Part shown: piece after piece, positions 37,427 through 50,960 of the stretch
Numbering within the stretch: the first letter of the stretch is position 1
Layout: the number at the start of each line of letters is the position of its first letter
Assembly (NCBI GenBank): GCA_963277665.1
Contig: OY728121.1
Location: 1,657,242,062 to 1,657,306,061, forward strand
Source of the DNA: Viscum album
Taxonomy: Eukaryota > Streptophyta > Magnoliopsida > Santalales > Viscaceae
Reading direction: 5' to 3'
DNA: 64,000 bases
Program-made: the position numbers and the translations under genes
The notes under the pieces: generated by a model
The model's input: only the letters and a program-made list of their open reading frames with translations
What the model was told of the DNA's origin: nothing
Database searches by the model: none

Positions 37427-38964
37427 CTATTTTATAAAATCAAATCTATCGGAAGGTAATGGTTTTGTGAAAATGTCAGCAAGTTGTTCTTGCGTTCCGA
37501 TAAATTGTAAAATAATATCTCTTTTCTGTGTGTGATCCCTAAGAAAGTGATGCCTGACATCTATGTGTTTTGCACAAGAGTGATGTGTTGGGTTCTTAAT
37601 AAGAGCTATGGAACTAGTATTATCACATAGAATTTGGGTTTTGGAAAAACTCAAACCATAGTCAGTGAGTGTGTGTTGCATCCACAACACTTGAGCACAA
37701 CAACTTCCAGCTGATACATATTCAGCTTCAGCAGTGGAAAGTGCTACCAAGTGTTGTTTCTTGTAGGACCAAGAAACCATATAATCTCCTAAGAAATTAC
37801 ATGTTCCAGATGTACTTTTTCTATCCATTCTACAACCACCAATGTCGGCATCTGAAAAAACTTTTTAAAACAAAATCATTTCCAGAAGAGTAAAAAAGTC
37901 CTAAATCTATAGTGCCTTTTAAATACCAAAAGATTCTCTTTACAGCTTTCAAGTGAGAATATTTTGGATTAGATTGATATCTTGCACATAAGCATACAGA
38001 AAACATTAAGTCTAGTCTACTAGCTGTCAATTATAGCAAACTTCCTATCATACCTCTAAAGATTGTTTGATCTACTGGTTTCCCAGTTTCATCAAGATCA
38101 AGTGTATTTGAGGTACCAATTGGAGTGCTAATACTTTTAGTGTTGTCATAACCAAACTTTTTAATTAAATCTTTAATATACTTATGTTGGGATATATATG
38201 TTCCTTCTGGTTTTTGAGAAATTTGAAAACCTAAAAAGAATGTTAACTCACCCATCATACTCATTTCAAACTCAGTCTTCCTTAAATTTGAAAAAGAATC
38301 AGTTAAAGATTGCTGAGTTGATCCAAATATGATGTCATCAACATAGATTTGGACAATGAAAATATTTTTGTTCTCCATTCTTATAAAAATGGTTGGATCT
38401 GTTGTACCTTTTGTATAATTGTTTTGTAAAAGAAATCCTGTAAGTCTATCATACCATGCTCCAGGGGCTTGTTTAAGACCATATAGATCTTTGGTAAGTT
38501 TAAAAACATTATTAGGATGTTTTGGGTCTAGAAAACTAGGAGGTTGTTCGAAAAGAACTTATTCTTGAACAAAACCATTTATAAAAGCACATTTTACATC
38601 CATTTGAAAAATTTTGAAATTAAAGTATGCTTCAAAGGCTAATAGAATACGAATAGATTCAAGTCTAGCTACTAGAGCATATGTTTCTTCATAGTTTATT
38701 CCCTCTTGTTGATTATAGACCTTAGCAACAAGTCTTTCTTTATTTCGTAAAATGATTCCATTTTCATCACATTTGTTTCTGAAAACCCATTTTACACCAA
38801 TTATAGTTGTTTCTTTAGGTCTTTCAACTAAATTCCAGACTTGATTCCTCTCGAATTCATTTAGTTCATCTTGCATTTCTTTGATCCAATCTTCATCACC
38901 TAAGGCCTCACTTGGACTTTTAGGTTCAAATTGGGAAAGAAAAGAAAGATGTTCTATTTCATTT
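37427..38964 (-). pseudogene. Sirevirus pol: reverse transcriptase and RNase H
   Basis: Copia RT begins near 38940 (DEDWIKEMQDEL, then VKWVFRNK and FQMDVKCAFINGF). The catalytic motif IYVDDIIFGS is intact at about 38320-38350. RNase H at 37427-37828 is open for 133 codons, with DRKSTSGTC, LSTAEAEYVSAGSC, CDNTSSIAL, KHIDVRHHF and the end motif LADIFTKPLPSDRF. In-frame stops occur at 38559 and 38031, and a frameshift near 37830-37860 at an A-rich run separates RT from RNase H. These lesions prevent a single polyprotein. Confidence 0.93.
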
Positions 38965-40521
38965 CATAATGAATTTATAGTACTTACCAGTTGATTTACA
39001 TCACCAATGATGTTATCACTGGGATGATTCCTAAGAAAAAATTGACTAGGGTGTTGTAAAACTTTTTCATCAATATATGGTAGAAAATCTTCTGTGGTAA
39101 ATATTTCAGAAGTATCTTCTTGAATATTTTCCTTATCAGAAGGATCTTCTATCAAAGGTTGATAAACAGTTTTTAAAAACATGTCTGAGGATATAGCTTG
39201 GGATGATTTAAAAACAAAAGGATCAGATTCATCAAATTTCACATGTACTGTTTCTTCAACAGTACAAGTGTTTTTATTGAAAACTCTATTTGCCTTAGAA
39301 GTTGTGGAGTAGCCCAGAAAGATCCCTTCATTAGATTTTGGTGCGAATTTGTGTAGATTATCTTTTGTATTCAGAATGAATACTTTACACCCAAAAACTT
39401 TGAAGTATGAAACTTTAGGTTTTCGGCCAGTCCATAGCTCATAAGGTGTTTTATTAAGAAATGCTTTAGTTAAAACACGATTTATAGTATAACAAGCAGT
39501 ACTAACAGATTCAGCCCAAAAGTGTTCAGCAATTGAGTATTCACTCAACATGGTTCTAGTCATTTCCTGAAGAATGCGATTTCTTCTTTCAACAACACCA
39601 TTTTTCTGAGGAGTTCTTGGAGCTGAGAAATTGTGAGTAATACCTTTCTTACTATAAAAAGTTTCAAAAACCGAATTTTGAAATTCACCACCATGATCAC
39701 TATGAATAGTTATCAATGGTAGGTTTTTCTCATTTTTAACTTGGGCTCTAAAATTTTTGAAATAGGAAAAGGCTTCAGATTTTTTTTGATAGAAAATAGA
39801 CCCTTGTAAATCTAGTAAAGTCATCAACTAAAACAAATACATAGTATTTTCCTCCAATGCTTCCTGTTTGTGAAGGACCAAAAAGATCCATATGCGCTAG
39901 CTGTAATGCATTAGAATTTGAAACTTCATTAATTGATTTAAAGCTAGTTTTATGTTGCTTTCCAAATTGACAAGGATCACAGACTTTTAAAGAATCACAT
40001 CTATGATCTGGTAGTCCCTTTACAAGTCTTTTCTTTGAGAGTTTCCAAAGTCTTCTTAGATTGCAGTGTCCTAGTCTTATATTCCATAACCATGATTGGT
40101 CTTCTATTGCACTAAAGTAGGGTAAGTTTTGGCTCCTAAGGTCTTCTAAGTTAATAGTGTATACATTCTCTTCCCTATGGGTAGATAGAATGAAATCATC
40201 CTTGGAATTGTGAAATAGACACTTAGCATTCCTAAAATTCACAAGGTAACCTTCATCACATAATTTACTTATGCTGATGAGATTGTGCCTAAGACCTTTA
40301 ACAAATAAAACATTTGAGATAAGAAATTTTCCAAGAAAACCAATATTACTTATACCAATAATATTTCCTTGAGAATTATCTCCGAAGGTAACTTTTCCAT
40401 GTTTTGTTTTGATAACCTTTTCAAAGAGATCTTTGTTTCCGGTCATGTGTCGAGAACAACCACTATCCATGTACCAAATATTCTTGTTGGTACACTTCTC
40501 ATTTTCATGAAAGAGAAACAA
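38964..40521 (-). pseudogene. Sirevirus pol: protease and integrase
   Basis: The protease motif WYMDSGCSRHMTG lies at about 40441-40480. The GAG-pre-integrase zinc module is near 39960-40110 (LGHCNLRRLWKLS, CDPCQFGKQH). In the integrase core, the catalytic aspartates are in HMDLFGP (about 39880) and HSDHGGEF (about 39690), and the glutamate is in VERRNR (about 39590), so the DDE triad is retained. The PYELWTGRKPKVSYFKVFGC and GIFLGYS regions follow. A frameshift lies at about 39780-39827 and a stop at 38964-38966. The frame upstream, ending VWVPKN, is separated by one TAA at 40522. Confidence 0.93.
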
Positions 40522-40524
40522 TTA

Positions 40525-42412
40525 GTTTTTCGGAACCCAAACTTGTTTGGATCCAGAATGGTTAGATAACAGAATTTTAGGTATCCACATTTGTTTTTCA
40601 AAATGAGCATTAGGGAATCCTAAAGACTGAGTTCTATTAATAGAACACTCTCTCTTCCAGTGTCCACCACATTGGCACTTAGAACAAAAAGAGATTTTTT
40701 TGTGGAACAAAATAGTTATTACTAAAAACAAGTTTGGAATGTGTATATCCAAGTCCAGAATGATTTCTCAAAGTTCGGATTTGGGAATACATTTCGTCAA
40801 AGTTATATTTTCCATGAGTAAAGTTTGACAAACATTTTTTCAAAGAAAATATTTCTAAATTTAGTTTTAAAACTAAATCTTTATCCTCCAAAACATTTAA
40901 TTTTAAACTAGAGTTAGGCTCTAAAACATTTTTCTTTGAAATCACATTTTCTAGATCCTTATAAAGTTTATCCTTATCAGATTTGACTTTATCAAGGGTT
41001 TTTAAAATAATTTCAAAATCAGAAGTTTTCATATCAAGATCATTAGAAAGATCTGATACTTCTTTAGTTAAAACTGAAATTCTAGAGTTTGCTTTCTCAA
41101 GCTTCTTCTTGAGTTTATAATTTTCATTTTCAAGCAATTTAGCAAATCTAGATAGTTCTTCAAAAGAAGGTAAAGTATCATATTCTGATGATGAAGATTC
41201 ATCATTTGAAGATTCATAATATTTATCAGTATAATTTTCATTTAAAGAGACATTTGTAATAGCTTCAGCATTGTGTACCTTTGCCATGAGACAATGATCT
41301 TCAATTGGTAATCTGGCTATAAGTCCAACATTCCTTTGTCCTGAGGACTCATATTCTGAAGAATTATCTAAATAATCACTACCACTTTCACTCCAAGTAT
41401 CATTTGCCTTCAAGACTTTCTTTGTCTTATAATACTTTTTCTTGTTTCATTCAGAGTGTTTCTCTTTTCTGTATTTCCTCTTCAGTAAAGGAAAATCAGG
41501 CCTTATATGTCCTACTTTCTTACATTCATAAAAAGTTACCTCTGATTCTTTCTTGTCCTTCCTATCTTTCTTTTTGAATCTATATTGGAAGTCTTTCTTT
41601 CCCACAATCTTATTCATCCTTTGAGTAAGATTGGCTAACTCATTATCTGAACGATCACAATCGCTTGAATCAGATATAACAAATTTCTTGGCTTTGGATC
41701 TTGTAATACTTTCAGGTGTTTTAGATTTAGATGTAAAGTCTACACTTCCATTCGTATTCTTCTTCTTGTTGAAATGAGCATCTCTTTTCATTCTTGTCTC
41801 ATGCTATAAAAGATTTCCAAAGAGTTCATCAAGAGTAATCTGGGAAACTTTTTTGTTTTCATCAATAGCTTTCCTTTTTGACTCCCATTCATTCGGCATT
41901 ATATCTATAATCTTATCTACTAGAGATTCATCATCAAGACCTTTTTCACCCATGGATTGTAAGCTGTTGAAAATTGTCATAAACCTTTGTTGCACTTTAC
42001 ATACTGGTTCTCCATACGGAAAAACAAATCCATGATACTCTGCTCAAAGCATTGCTCTTCTTGTTTCTATAACCTTGGATGTACCAAAATGAGTGACTTC
42101 TAATTTCTTCCAAATACAATTGGCTACTTCACATGAAGATATCTGAATGTATATATTCCTGGTCATAGAGCATAATAAAGTATTTCATACCTTGTAATTC
42201 AGTTGGTATTCTTGCTTCTCTTGGTTAGTGAAAGTACTGACTTCTTTGTCAGGAATTTTGTAACCTCCAGTAAGCATAATAAAATTGTCTACACCAGTAT
42301 TGATCACAAAAGTCTTCATACGATCTCTCCAGTACTCATAATCATTCCCATAAAATATTGGTGGTCTTGAAGGATTTATATTTTCAATTGACCCAATATT
42401 AATTCCTGCCAT
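40525..42412 (-). pseudogene. Sirevirus gag
   Basis: Starts MAGINIGSIENINPSRPP at 42412, about 95 bp after the PBS. The N-terminal part has the copia gag wording FYGNDYEYWRDRM. Frame breaks lie near 42185 and 41996-42050, and a TAA sits between the pieces at 41447 and 41413. A first zinc knuckle at about 41490-41530 (YECKKVGHIRPDF) has lost its first and last cysteines. A long coiled coil covers about 40830-41190 (ENENYKLKKKLEKANSRISV and onward). A second CCHC knuckle is intact at 40645-40686 (CSKCQCGGHWKREC) but in a shifted frame. An extended gag with coiled coil and two knuckles is typical of Sireviruses. Confidence 0.88.
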
Positions 42413-42507
42413 CTAATAAAACAAAGATCTTTTCCACTCCACACGTTAGTGTAGTTAGTAGCTAAAATGAAGGAAATAAAGCTAGTAATAAAAATCAGTG
42501 GAAAACT

Positions 42508-42520
42508 GCTCTGATACCAA
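42508..42520 (-). other. Primer binding site of the Sirevirus
   Basis: The minus strand reads TTGGTATCAGAGC, a perfect initiator tRNA-Met complement, one base inside the 5' LTR. Confidence 0.95.
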
Positions 42521-42521
42521 T

Positions 42522-43780
42522 TGTTGGATCAAATATATAGATGTATATGTATATTAGATGGAACAATACAAGAGGGGGGTGAATTGTAGGTTTAAAAACT
42601 TTGAGTTAAAACACTTAGATATCAGTTTAAAAGATCTTAAACTAATACAATTCAAACAACCACAATTGTATTGAATATAAAGGTATGAAGTAATGAAATA
42701 CTATTAGAAAAGTAAAGTAATTGTATTCAAGATGAATACAATAATCGGAGTAATACAAGTGTGAGAGATTATACCATAAAGCGTATAGAATCTATTAATA
42801 CAAAATGTAATAGAATAATTGTAATTGATACAAATACAATTGAAAGTGTAATGAAGAAAGGAAACAATACAAATTCCTTTCTAATACAAACAGAAGTGGA
42901 AATATAAAAGTATTACAATTATTTTTACCCAAATATAAGGGTTATCCTTTCACCTAGGATAAGAGGTCTGTCTTACCACCACCTTGGTAAGCCCTCGATA
43001 CGATGATCGGTTTGTCTGTCTACCTATACCCGGAAGCCCTCGATACGATGATCAGAATGTCTGTCTACCTATCCCCAGCAGCCCTTGATACAATGATCGG
43101 AATGTCTGTCTACCTATCCCCGGCAGCCCTTGATTTTATTGGTAATTGTCACCTCTGTATTTCAATTACTTGAAAGCTCTCGATACGATGATCGGACGCA
43201 CAAAGCCCAAAGCATGAGAGAAGTCACAGCGTCTTTCTCTAGAACTTGATAGAATCAAAGAATCACAGTTGTTCACACACGTTCACAGTATTCCCTTCTT
43301 GGCTTCAAATGAACTCCTATTTATAGGCCTCAGGTTCCAATGGTCACATTTCCTCCAACGGTCATATTTATCCAAAAAACACGGAAGGACTTGGACACCT
43401 GGTATTATAACAGTCATATTGAAACAGAAAGTACGACATCGTTTTGATTAGTTTGTAACTAACTAAACGAAATCGTATTGGTTAAAACAAAATACATATG
43501 AAGATGATAAACAAGAGTATGATTAATATGAAACATGTGTTTTTTTACTAAGTACCAAAACAAGCAAGTAATGAAAGTAAGAGTAGTAGAGTCAGTACGA
43601 TACAATTGACAAAGTCAGTACGATACAATTGACATAGTCAGTACGATACGATTGACAGAGTCAGTATGATAAAATTGACAGAGTCAGTATGATATGATTG
43701 ACAAGGTCAGTACGATTAAAAATAAATTTGTGATTTCCAAAACAAGATATAGAAGTCAAAAGAGAACTTTTGACTCAATA
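42522..43780 (-). repeat. Sirevirus 5' LTR
   Basis: Same length as the 3' LTR. The outer end reads CAATA on the plus strand instead of CAACA, so the terminal base pair of the inverted end has decayed. The TATA box is at 43314-43326 and the MSA-like TCCAACGGTCA at 43354-43364. 23-bp repeats at 43587-43710 lie upstream of the TATA (U3); the 45-bp repeats at 42990-43135 lie downstream, in the transcribed leader. Confidence 0.95.
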
Positions 43781-44491
43781 GTGTTTTGATCATTTGGGAG
43801 CGGAATGAGGTTTTCTAGTATTAAATTATTGACCAACATAGTTCATGATATGTGGATGGGTTGGTCACTAAGACTTCTTAGAGATGATAGTAATTATAGT
43901 GGCGATATATTGAAACCTTGTTTTTGTACGAGCATTCATAATTTGAGGAAAAGATTGAATATTCAATTTCTGGAGGGGTCAGTTTTTCAATAGTTGTATG
44001 AGTTCCATTTATAACGGTTAGAAGAAATAAAAAATGAATTTTGGATATCATAATGGAGCTCAAGATGTATCTTAAGAGATTGTGGGAGCATCGAGGGTTA
44101 GAAGTGGCTGCTTAAAAACTGCCATAGACCATAGGTGGTCTTTTTGAGGGGAAAAGCAACAATATTTCCCCCTTACGTTTTTGAAGTGGGATGTCCCCTT
44201 TTCTGCATCCATTTGTGAAAACCAGGGGGATCCATCCATCCCTCCTCCCCCTACCAGACCCTTTGATATAGGGGTGGTTTTATGACTTTTTTTTTTATAA
44301 ATTAGAGTTTAGTTCCTCCCTCTTATATCCTTTTTCAATATAATGACCAAACATGTGTCATTAGTATTCTAACTTATATGTATTTTGGATGTGGTATTTA
44401 TAACTGTAAATTGAGTTTGTATTATATTATATTATGGAACTATTGTAATAACCATAACCACTAGAACATAGTAATCAAACCTCCCACTCTC
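43781..44491. other. CACTA interior, middle part
   Basis: Continues the sequence interrupted at 32494. A 62-codon open frame (43805-43993, MRFSSIKLLTNIVHDMWM) and a GC-richer patch at 44100-44280 are visible. I recognise neither. A captured gene fragment or decayed transposase is possible. No other feature found. Confidence 0.35.
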
Positions 44492-47468
44492 AGTAACGAC
44501 ACAATATTTTATCAATGGAAACTCCCTTTTTATAATTATGTCATATAATAACGTGAAATCACAACACAATAAACTACTAAAAACTATGTGACCTCTAAAC
44601 ATAATATTGTCACCTCTATGATTTGAATTTTGAAAATTGGACTTACAATATTGTGATCAGTAAGATGTTTGGAGTCCAAAAAGACAAACATTTTTTGGTG
44701 AATAGTAACCTACCATTATGAATAGTAACATACCCTCATGAATTGTAATGACCCTTATGAATTGTAAATCAAACAAAATAATAGAAACCTCACCCTTGAT
44801 GGTATTAATAAAACATAGGCATCGTATAAGTGATAATATGATCGTAGTAAAAGTATAGGTCTTTTTGTAAGTCATAAATAATTAATTACAGTTAATTAAT
44901 TAATTTAAAAGAAAATTTATTTTCCTAAAATGTTTTCATAAATTATAAATTTTATATCTTTAGGTTTTAAGATAATTTTATAAGACCTTATTTAATTTTT
45001 GAAAGCATTATAAAATCAGTTATAGTATTAAAATCTATATTTTTCAAGTAAATCATGATATAATTAAAAATTACATTAATCATATTAAGAAAATTATTTT
45101 TGAAAATTTGATCTCATTTTTGGATTCTGCATGTTGAAAAAATCTTATGGTTAATTTTTTGGATTTTTCTAAAACACATGAGTTTTTTATGAACAGTAAA
45201 ATACGATAATTCTTGATAAATGCCAAAACCTAAATTTTTTAATCATGATTAAGTCATGGATGATGTAAACAGACATTGGTTCGAACTCACATGCACATAT
45301 TACTATTTTTGGTCACAATAATCATTAAAATTTGTTGTCTTGTGTAAAAATAATAAACTAATGATTAAAATATTAAGAAAACCCTTTTCCCTTCCACTAT
45401 AAAAACCTACACACACTCCCCTAAACTCTTTACTCCTCTAAATATTTGTTCCTTCCCTAAATTCTTCTAAAATATCTCCCCAAGAACCTCCCCACGTAAA
45501 TCATCCCTTGGAATCCTAAAAAGAAAAAATCCTCTTCCCTTAAGAGGCTCTCAAAGGAGATAAACTCAAGAGGTAAATTCTACTTTCTGATTCATTTATT
45601 TTCATTCAAGTTCTTTTCTTTTAATTTTTTCTTTCCTCCACTCCCTTTACCCAAGTGATTATCATTAATGTTTTATATAATAATTCTCCTTCACTCCAAA
45701 TAACCAATTGATTTTTTCAACCATTTAAACATATGGATGGTTAAAAATAAAATATAACTTCAATTTTGGACAACCAATCTCATCATACATGTGTATCTGA
45801 ACATGAATATAAGTTAACCAATCATTAAAACCTAGGGAACCAATAGAACCGAACAATAAAATTGAACCTCATAACCAACCAAAAAGGTTACTAATGAACT
45901 CAAAAAGATTATAATAAATAATTTACATGTAAAATAGGTTCTAGAATAATTAATTAATGAACCTAATTTAATTATTCAGGTTATTAAGATCAAGATAAGA
46001 ACACCATCATACTTAAGGTAAGGGAACCTCTCTCTCACACATTTAATCAAGAATATCCACTTTGTTATATCCCTTTATGTGTAATACCTAATGATGGGGT
46101 ATGATTTATCACCTACCCCATACTTCCATCATGATTTATAAGTGATTATAAACCCCTTTATCTCTCATTAATACCTATTAAGTACACCCGATACCATGCT
46201 GATAATCTGTGAGGGATTCTACCGGAACCTCCTTTGTTCCTTGGGCTGCCTTATCTTCATTTTACCAAATAAAATTATATTATCTTTTTATGTGCATCTT
46301 ATAAATTAGTTTTATAGGTTCCAAAATCATTTATCAATACCCTTTCATTATTCTATTTTAGGGATATACATGATTTTAAGTGATTCCCTCCTCCATACAT
46401 CCCGATAAGCAAACCTGTTTTAAGGAAACTTACTGAATCTTACCCAATTTTAAGTGCACTCTATCTTCTATTTTAATCCACAATTGTCTTTATAAAATAT
46501 TTCCTTTTTATTATGAATTTTTTTTGGTTCACTTCTGGATTTATGTAAAGGATTGTTCTCTTTTCTATTTTAAAGGCTCTATAGTATTTTCCTTAAAACC
46601 TCACAAAAATGTTTTAATGCTAAAATTTCATAAATACTTTTCATAAATGTTGTCACTTATATTTGAAATAACTTACCATGATAAATTCTTATTTTACCTT
46701 ATAAGCTTACATGTATATTTTAGTTCCTTTATTTTATGGAAAATTTTATGATACAACCATTTTTTATGCTTTATGACTTGATTTTAGTACCCAATTATTT
46801 CTATGGGTAAGCCTTATGTTGATGTAAGATTGATTATGTATGATTCATTATGTGGAAAACATATTCATGAAAAATTAAGTTGGGTGAGTCTAGATAGTGC
46901 ACCAATGCATTGGGTAATGTTTAGTCTCATGAGACGTTATGGGCAACGGTCTTGGCGGTTAGCCTTGACTCGTGCTACCATGTGAAATGGTCTTGGTGCA
47001 TAACCTTGACTTGTGCTCCTCTATGTGCAACAAGCCTTGAATTGTGCTAAATTCATGATTTATATTTCTTCCACATTACTATAAATTCATTTTTATATGA
47101 TCACATGTTTATATGTCATGATTCTATATTCCATTTTATATCATTATGTCATGATCACTAACCTTTGTTCCAATGCCATATTCTTATGTTTTTTCCTTAT
47201 TAGGATTTTTGATCATCCCATCGTTCATGTGACCCCAATGGTACCCTATGCAGATGTAAGTGCACAAAGGAAGTTAGGATCTCTCTATGAAGATTAAATA
47301 ATGAATTATTTTTTTTCCATGTTTTATGCTTTATGTGCCTATTATTCCAAGAAACTAGGCTTCACGATCCATGGATTGTATTCTAATGTATAAGTATGCT
47401 TAAAATAATGAAATGAGATTTGAAAAAGGCTAGGGTCACTATTTATAGTTTCCGAGAGAGGTCTAGTT
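44492..47468 (+). repeat. Left LTR of element B
   Basis: Aligned with 52526-55811 from GTAACGACACAATATTTTATC (GTAATGACCC in the partner). It lacks about 320 bp present in the partner at 53696-54020. Motif TATGAATAGTAAC is repeated near 44697-44770. Promoter-like ACTATAAAAACC lies at 45400. The splice-like AAGAGGTAAATTC near 45568 matches 53608. The 3' end is uncertain by about 40 bp. No gene. Confidence 0.75.
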
Positions 47469-47473
47469 TTTTT

Positions 47474-48037
47474 GGATATTAGTAATAGAGAACTTTAGTA
47501 AGAACATTAAGTATGGTACTAAGTATAAGAAAACACCCCTAAATTATGGTAAATATAGAGCAAGATCTTTATCTAGAAAATACATCTCTGTCTAGATATG
47601 AATAGGTTTCAGTGGCTCTGGAAAAAAGGTATCTAGGGGTAAAACCTGAAAACACATCTTTGAGCTAGACTCGAATAGGAACTGGTTCACAACAATGGTC
47701 CTTGATGCACTCTTGGTTTGACACTCCTAGGGGATATGCTTTGGTAAATTCATGATCTTGGTATAAACCATTATTAAGGGAATGAAAAAAACCCATAATA
47801 ATATATGTTTAAAAATAGATCAAGGATAACATATATTGAAACACAGGGAATCACAAGTTAGGATATACTTATATTTTATGTGTTTATCCTCTTATGTTCA
47901 TAGTTTTCATTTTATGCTCAATGGATATGTATTCAAGACCTCTAATTGTACGATATTCTTCTTAGTCAATGGTGGGAAATATTATAACACATTCAAACAA
48001 TCAATGTTATAGGTAATGTGAATATTTTCTTAATGAT
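47474..48037 (+). other. Element B PBS relic and leader
   Basis: TTTGGATATTAG at about 47478 is a decayed form of TTGGTATCAGAG. The leader then matches that of element C (TACATCTCTGTCTAGATA at 47580, GGTAAAACCTGAAAACACA at 47638). Confidence 0.6.
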
Positions 48038-49030
48038 ATGCCTGATATGATGGGAATGGGTCCTCAAAAATTCATGAAACTACTTTCTTATATGGATAAA
48101 GTTATGAATAATAAATTCAATCTTGTGGAACAACATCTTCTTATAAGGAAAGAGAAAGTTCCCATTAAATACTTTATGAGGAATATGCCTCCCATGATTA
48201 GTAGATCTTTTGATCCCCTCCTCATAGAACAGTGGATTAGCTCCATTGAAAAGATATACTCTATCCTCTAGTGCTCAGAAGAAGAGAATGTCACACTGGT
48301 AGTCTATCATTTGGATTGGGAAGCTGATCAGTGGTGGAAGCTGATCAGGAATATGAAGCCTTAGGATGAAATTGATTCCATGGATTTGGAGGTATTCAAG
48401 AGAATGTTTTTTAATAATTATTTTCCCCAAACCCTCCATCTCAAGATGGAAAAAGAGTTCCCTGGACTCAAGTAGAAGGAAGATGAGTCAATTGTGGCAC
48501 ATGAAGAAAAAATTAAAAGTCATACAATGTATTCCTGTAGCTTTTTCATGAACACCAAAATCTAGGTGGATCGCATCACTATCAGACTAAAGCTTCGTCT
48601 ATGAAAAGTTATGGAAATTCTAGACTTTGAAAGCTATGAGGATATTTTATGTTGTTCCATTAAGGTTTAAATGGATATCTGAGACATTTAGGGGTATCGT
48701 GGTCCCAATGACAAAAAATTAATATGGAATCTAACATGGGTGTTCCACAAATAAATTTCATGATGGAAAGAAGCCCAATCATCCCATCTGTAAAAATTGT
48801 GTGAATAACCATCATGGTAACTGTCTAAAGGGAACAAGAAATTGTTTAAAATGTGGGAAGCTGGGATATCTAGATAAAAACTTTTCAATAGATATGAAAA
48901 ATGCCGCTAATTTGTAAAGATAATGGAAGGTTCAGATAAAATCTTTTCCAGTGGTGCAGTGTTACAACTTCAAGGAAAATAGGCATTATGCGAACAATTT
49001 CCCTAAGACGAGGGTTGTCAGAGGCAATCA
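48038..49030 (+). pseudogene. Element B gag with zinc knuckles
   Basis: Begins in an open 77-codon stretch ending EQWISSIEKIYSIL, the conserved start of the retrotransposon gag domain, and continues in broken frames. At about 48780-48890 two knuckles follow each other: CKNCVNNHHGNC and CLKCGKLGYLDKNF, the paired arrangement usual in this branch. The second has lost its His and last Cys. A third relic (CYNFKENRHYANNF) lies near 48962-49003. Confidence 0.8.
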
Positions 49031-49089
49031 ATAGAAACCTACAAGGTAACAAGGAAGGTATTATGCTATCAATACTACTAAGGTGGAGC

Positions 49090-49480
49090 CAGAAAACTAT
49101 GTGGTTATAGGAAAAATAGTTATTCATTCATGAATAGGGAACGTACTATTTGATTCTGGTTCTATACATTCTTTTATATCTTTCATGCTTAGTAGAACTA
49201 TTCAAACACCACCTCAAATTTTTGAGGATATGTTATCAGTGAGAATAGATAGTGGGGAATTATTTCATCCATGGTATATAACTCCTCCTTGGTTAACATT
49301 TTAGGACTATACCTCCTAGAAAATATCCTGATACTTCCTTTAGTGGAGTTTGATACTATATTGGGAAGGAATTGGCTATCTTTATACAATGAAAACATAA
49401 ACTATCAGAAAATAAAGATCACACTTCACATCCAGAAGCATTCTAAAATTCATTACAAGTGTAATGTGGAAGATTAATCA
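49090..49480 (+). pseudogene. Element B aspartic protease
   Basis: The active site VLFDSGSIHSFIS is intact at about 49143-49180. The second half, LPLVEFDTILGRNWLSLYN, lies in a different frame inside the open stretch 49271-49477, so at least one frameshift splits the domain. Confidence 0.85.
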
Positions 49481-49559
49481 CCTTTAGAATCATTGTATCA
49501 TGTGTGGATATTAAATCCTTATGATCAAGCATGTCTAGCTCAGATGATTGAGATGAAGG

Positions 49560-50960
49560 AGAGAATATTTCTCAAAGATATGCCCATCATGAGTGATTCT
49601 ACTGATGTATTTCCCGAAGAGTTGCCTGGTATTCCTCATAACCTAGTGGTTAAGTTCTGAGTTGAATATATTCTTGGGTATTTTCCTTTATTAATGAAAC
49701 CTTATCGAATTGATATCATATAGATGGAGGTGCTGAAAAAGTTTTTATAGGAGAATCTAAATAATGGTTTTATATGCCCAAGTGCTTCACCATGGGGTGT
49801 GCCAATCCTATTTTTCAAGAAGGATGGACCAATTCACCTCTTCATTGATTTTTGTGAGCTCAATATAATCATGATGAAGAAAAAGTATCCCCTTCCACGG
49901 ATAGATGACTTGTTTGATCATATTTTGTGGGGCCAGTTATTTCTCTAAACTAGACCATTGGTGAGGTTATCACCATTTAAAGGTGATGAAGGAAGATTGT
50001 CCCAAGACCATTGTTTGAATGAGGTATGGACACTATGAGTTCATGGGGATTCCCTTCAAACTCACTAATTCTCTAGAAATTTTCATGGATTTAATGAATA
50101 GTGTCTTTAGAGATTACCTTGAAAAATTTGTGGTAGTATTTATTGATGATATTCGGATATACTCCAAGAGTAAGGAGGAACATGAGGATCATTTGAATAC
50201 TATGTTAAAGACTTTATGAATGGAGACAATGTTTGAAATGTATTGTAAATGGGTGTTATGGATGGAGGTAGTATCATTCATGGGGCATGTTATCACCAGC
50301 AAAGGGGTATCTGTGGACCCTTCTAAGACAAAGGAAAATGAACAGTGGCCCAGGACAACATATTTAATGAAGATCTGTAGCTACCCTAGTTTACTAGGGC
50401 ATTATTGATGATTGGTGAAGAACTTATCACGATTTTCAAACTCAATGACTAAGCTGATGTGGAAGGGAGTAAAATTTTTCTAGACTCAAGAATGTGAAGA
50501 CTTCTTTAAGGAGTTGAAAAATAGGCTTATCACTTCACCAATAATCCCACTCCCAACATGTAGAAAACTATTTTTGGTGTATAGTTATGCTTCAAGTAAT
50601 ATGTTAGGATTTTTTATGATGAAAAATAATAAAGTGATAGCCTACGCCCCAAGGAATCTAAAAATCCATGAGAAAAACTATCCTACACATGATATGGAGT
50701 GGGAGGCTTTGATCTTTGCATTAAAAATCTAGCAGCATTATCTCTATGGGGAGAAGTGTGAGATATATACTGATCAAAAAAGTCTCAATTATGTATTCAC
50801 ACAAAAAGATCTTAACATGTGCCAGTGATGATGGATAGAGAACTTCAACGATTATGACTGCTCAATCCACTACCATCCCGGTAAGGTAAATATGGTGGCA
50901 GATTCTCTATGTAGAAAGGATCTTGCATCTTTGTCAAATATGAGAATTGAATAGGATATG
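49560..50960 (+). pseudogene. Element B reverse transcriptase and RNase H
   Basis: The entry motif STDVFPEELPGIP is at about 49598-49635. RT follows: [49 protein letters not shown], and [13 protein letters not shown], with FIDD intact at about 50136-50150. RNase H spans about 50510-50960: [31 protein letters not shown] and SIHYHPGKVNMVADSL. A frameshift near 49940-50018 and several TAG/TGA stops interrupt it. Confidence 0.88.

Larger units (their letters stand above)
32495..43780 (-). mobile_element. Sirevirus-type Ty1/copia retrotransposon, complete, minus strand
   Basis: The LTRs at 32495-33753 and 42522-43780 are each 1,259 bp. The flanking duplication is GTGTT (32490-32494 and 43781-43785). 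A perfect PBS adjoins the right LTR and a polypurine tract adjoins the left one, fixing the orientation. Order from right to left: LTR, PBS, gag, pol, 37-bp array, extra ORF, polypurine-tract array, LTR. Long gag with coiled coil, repeated polypurine tracts, the CTATAAATA box and an ORF after pol are all Sirevirus traits. Three in-frame stops and two frameshifts break pol. By eye the LTRs differ by about a dozen changes in the first 340 bases, so this is one of the younger insertions here. Confidence 0.93.
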
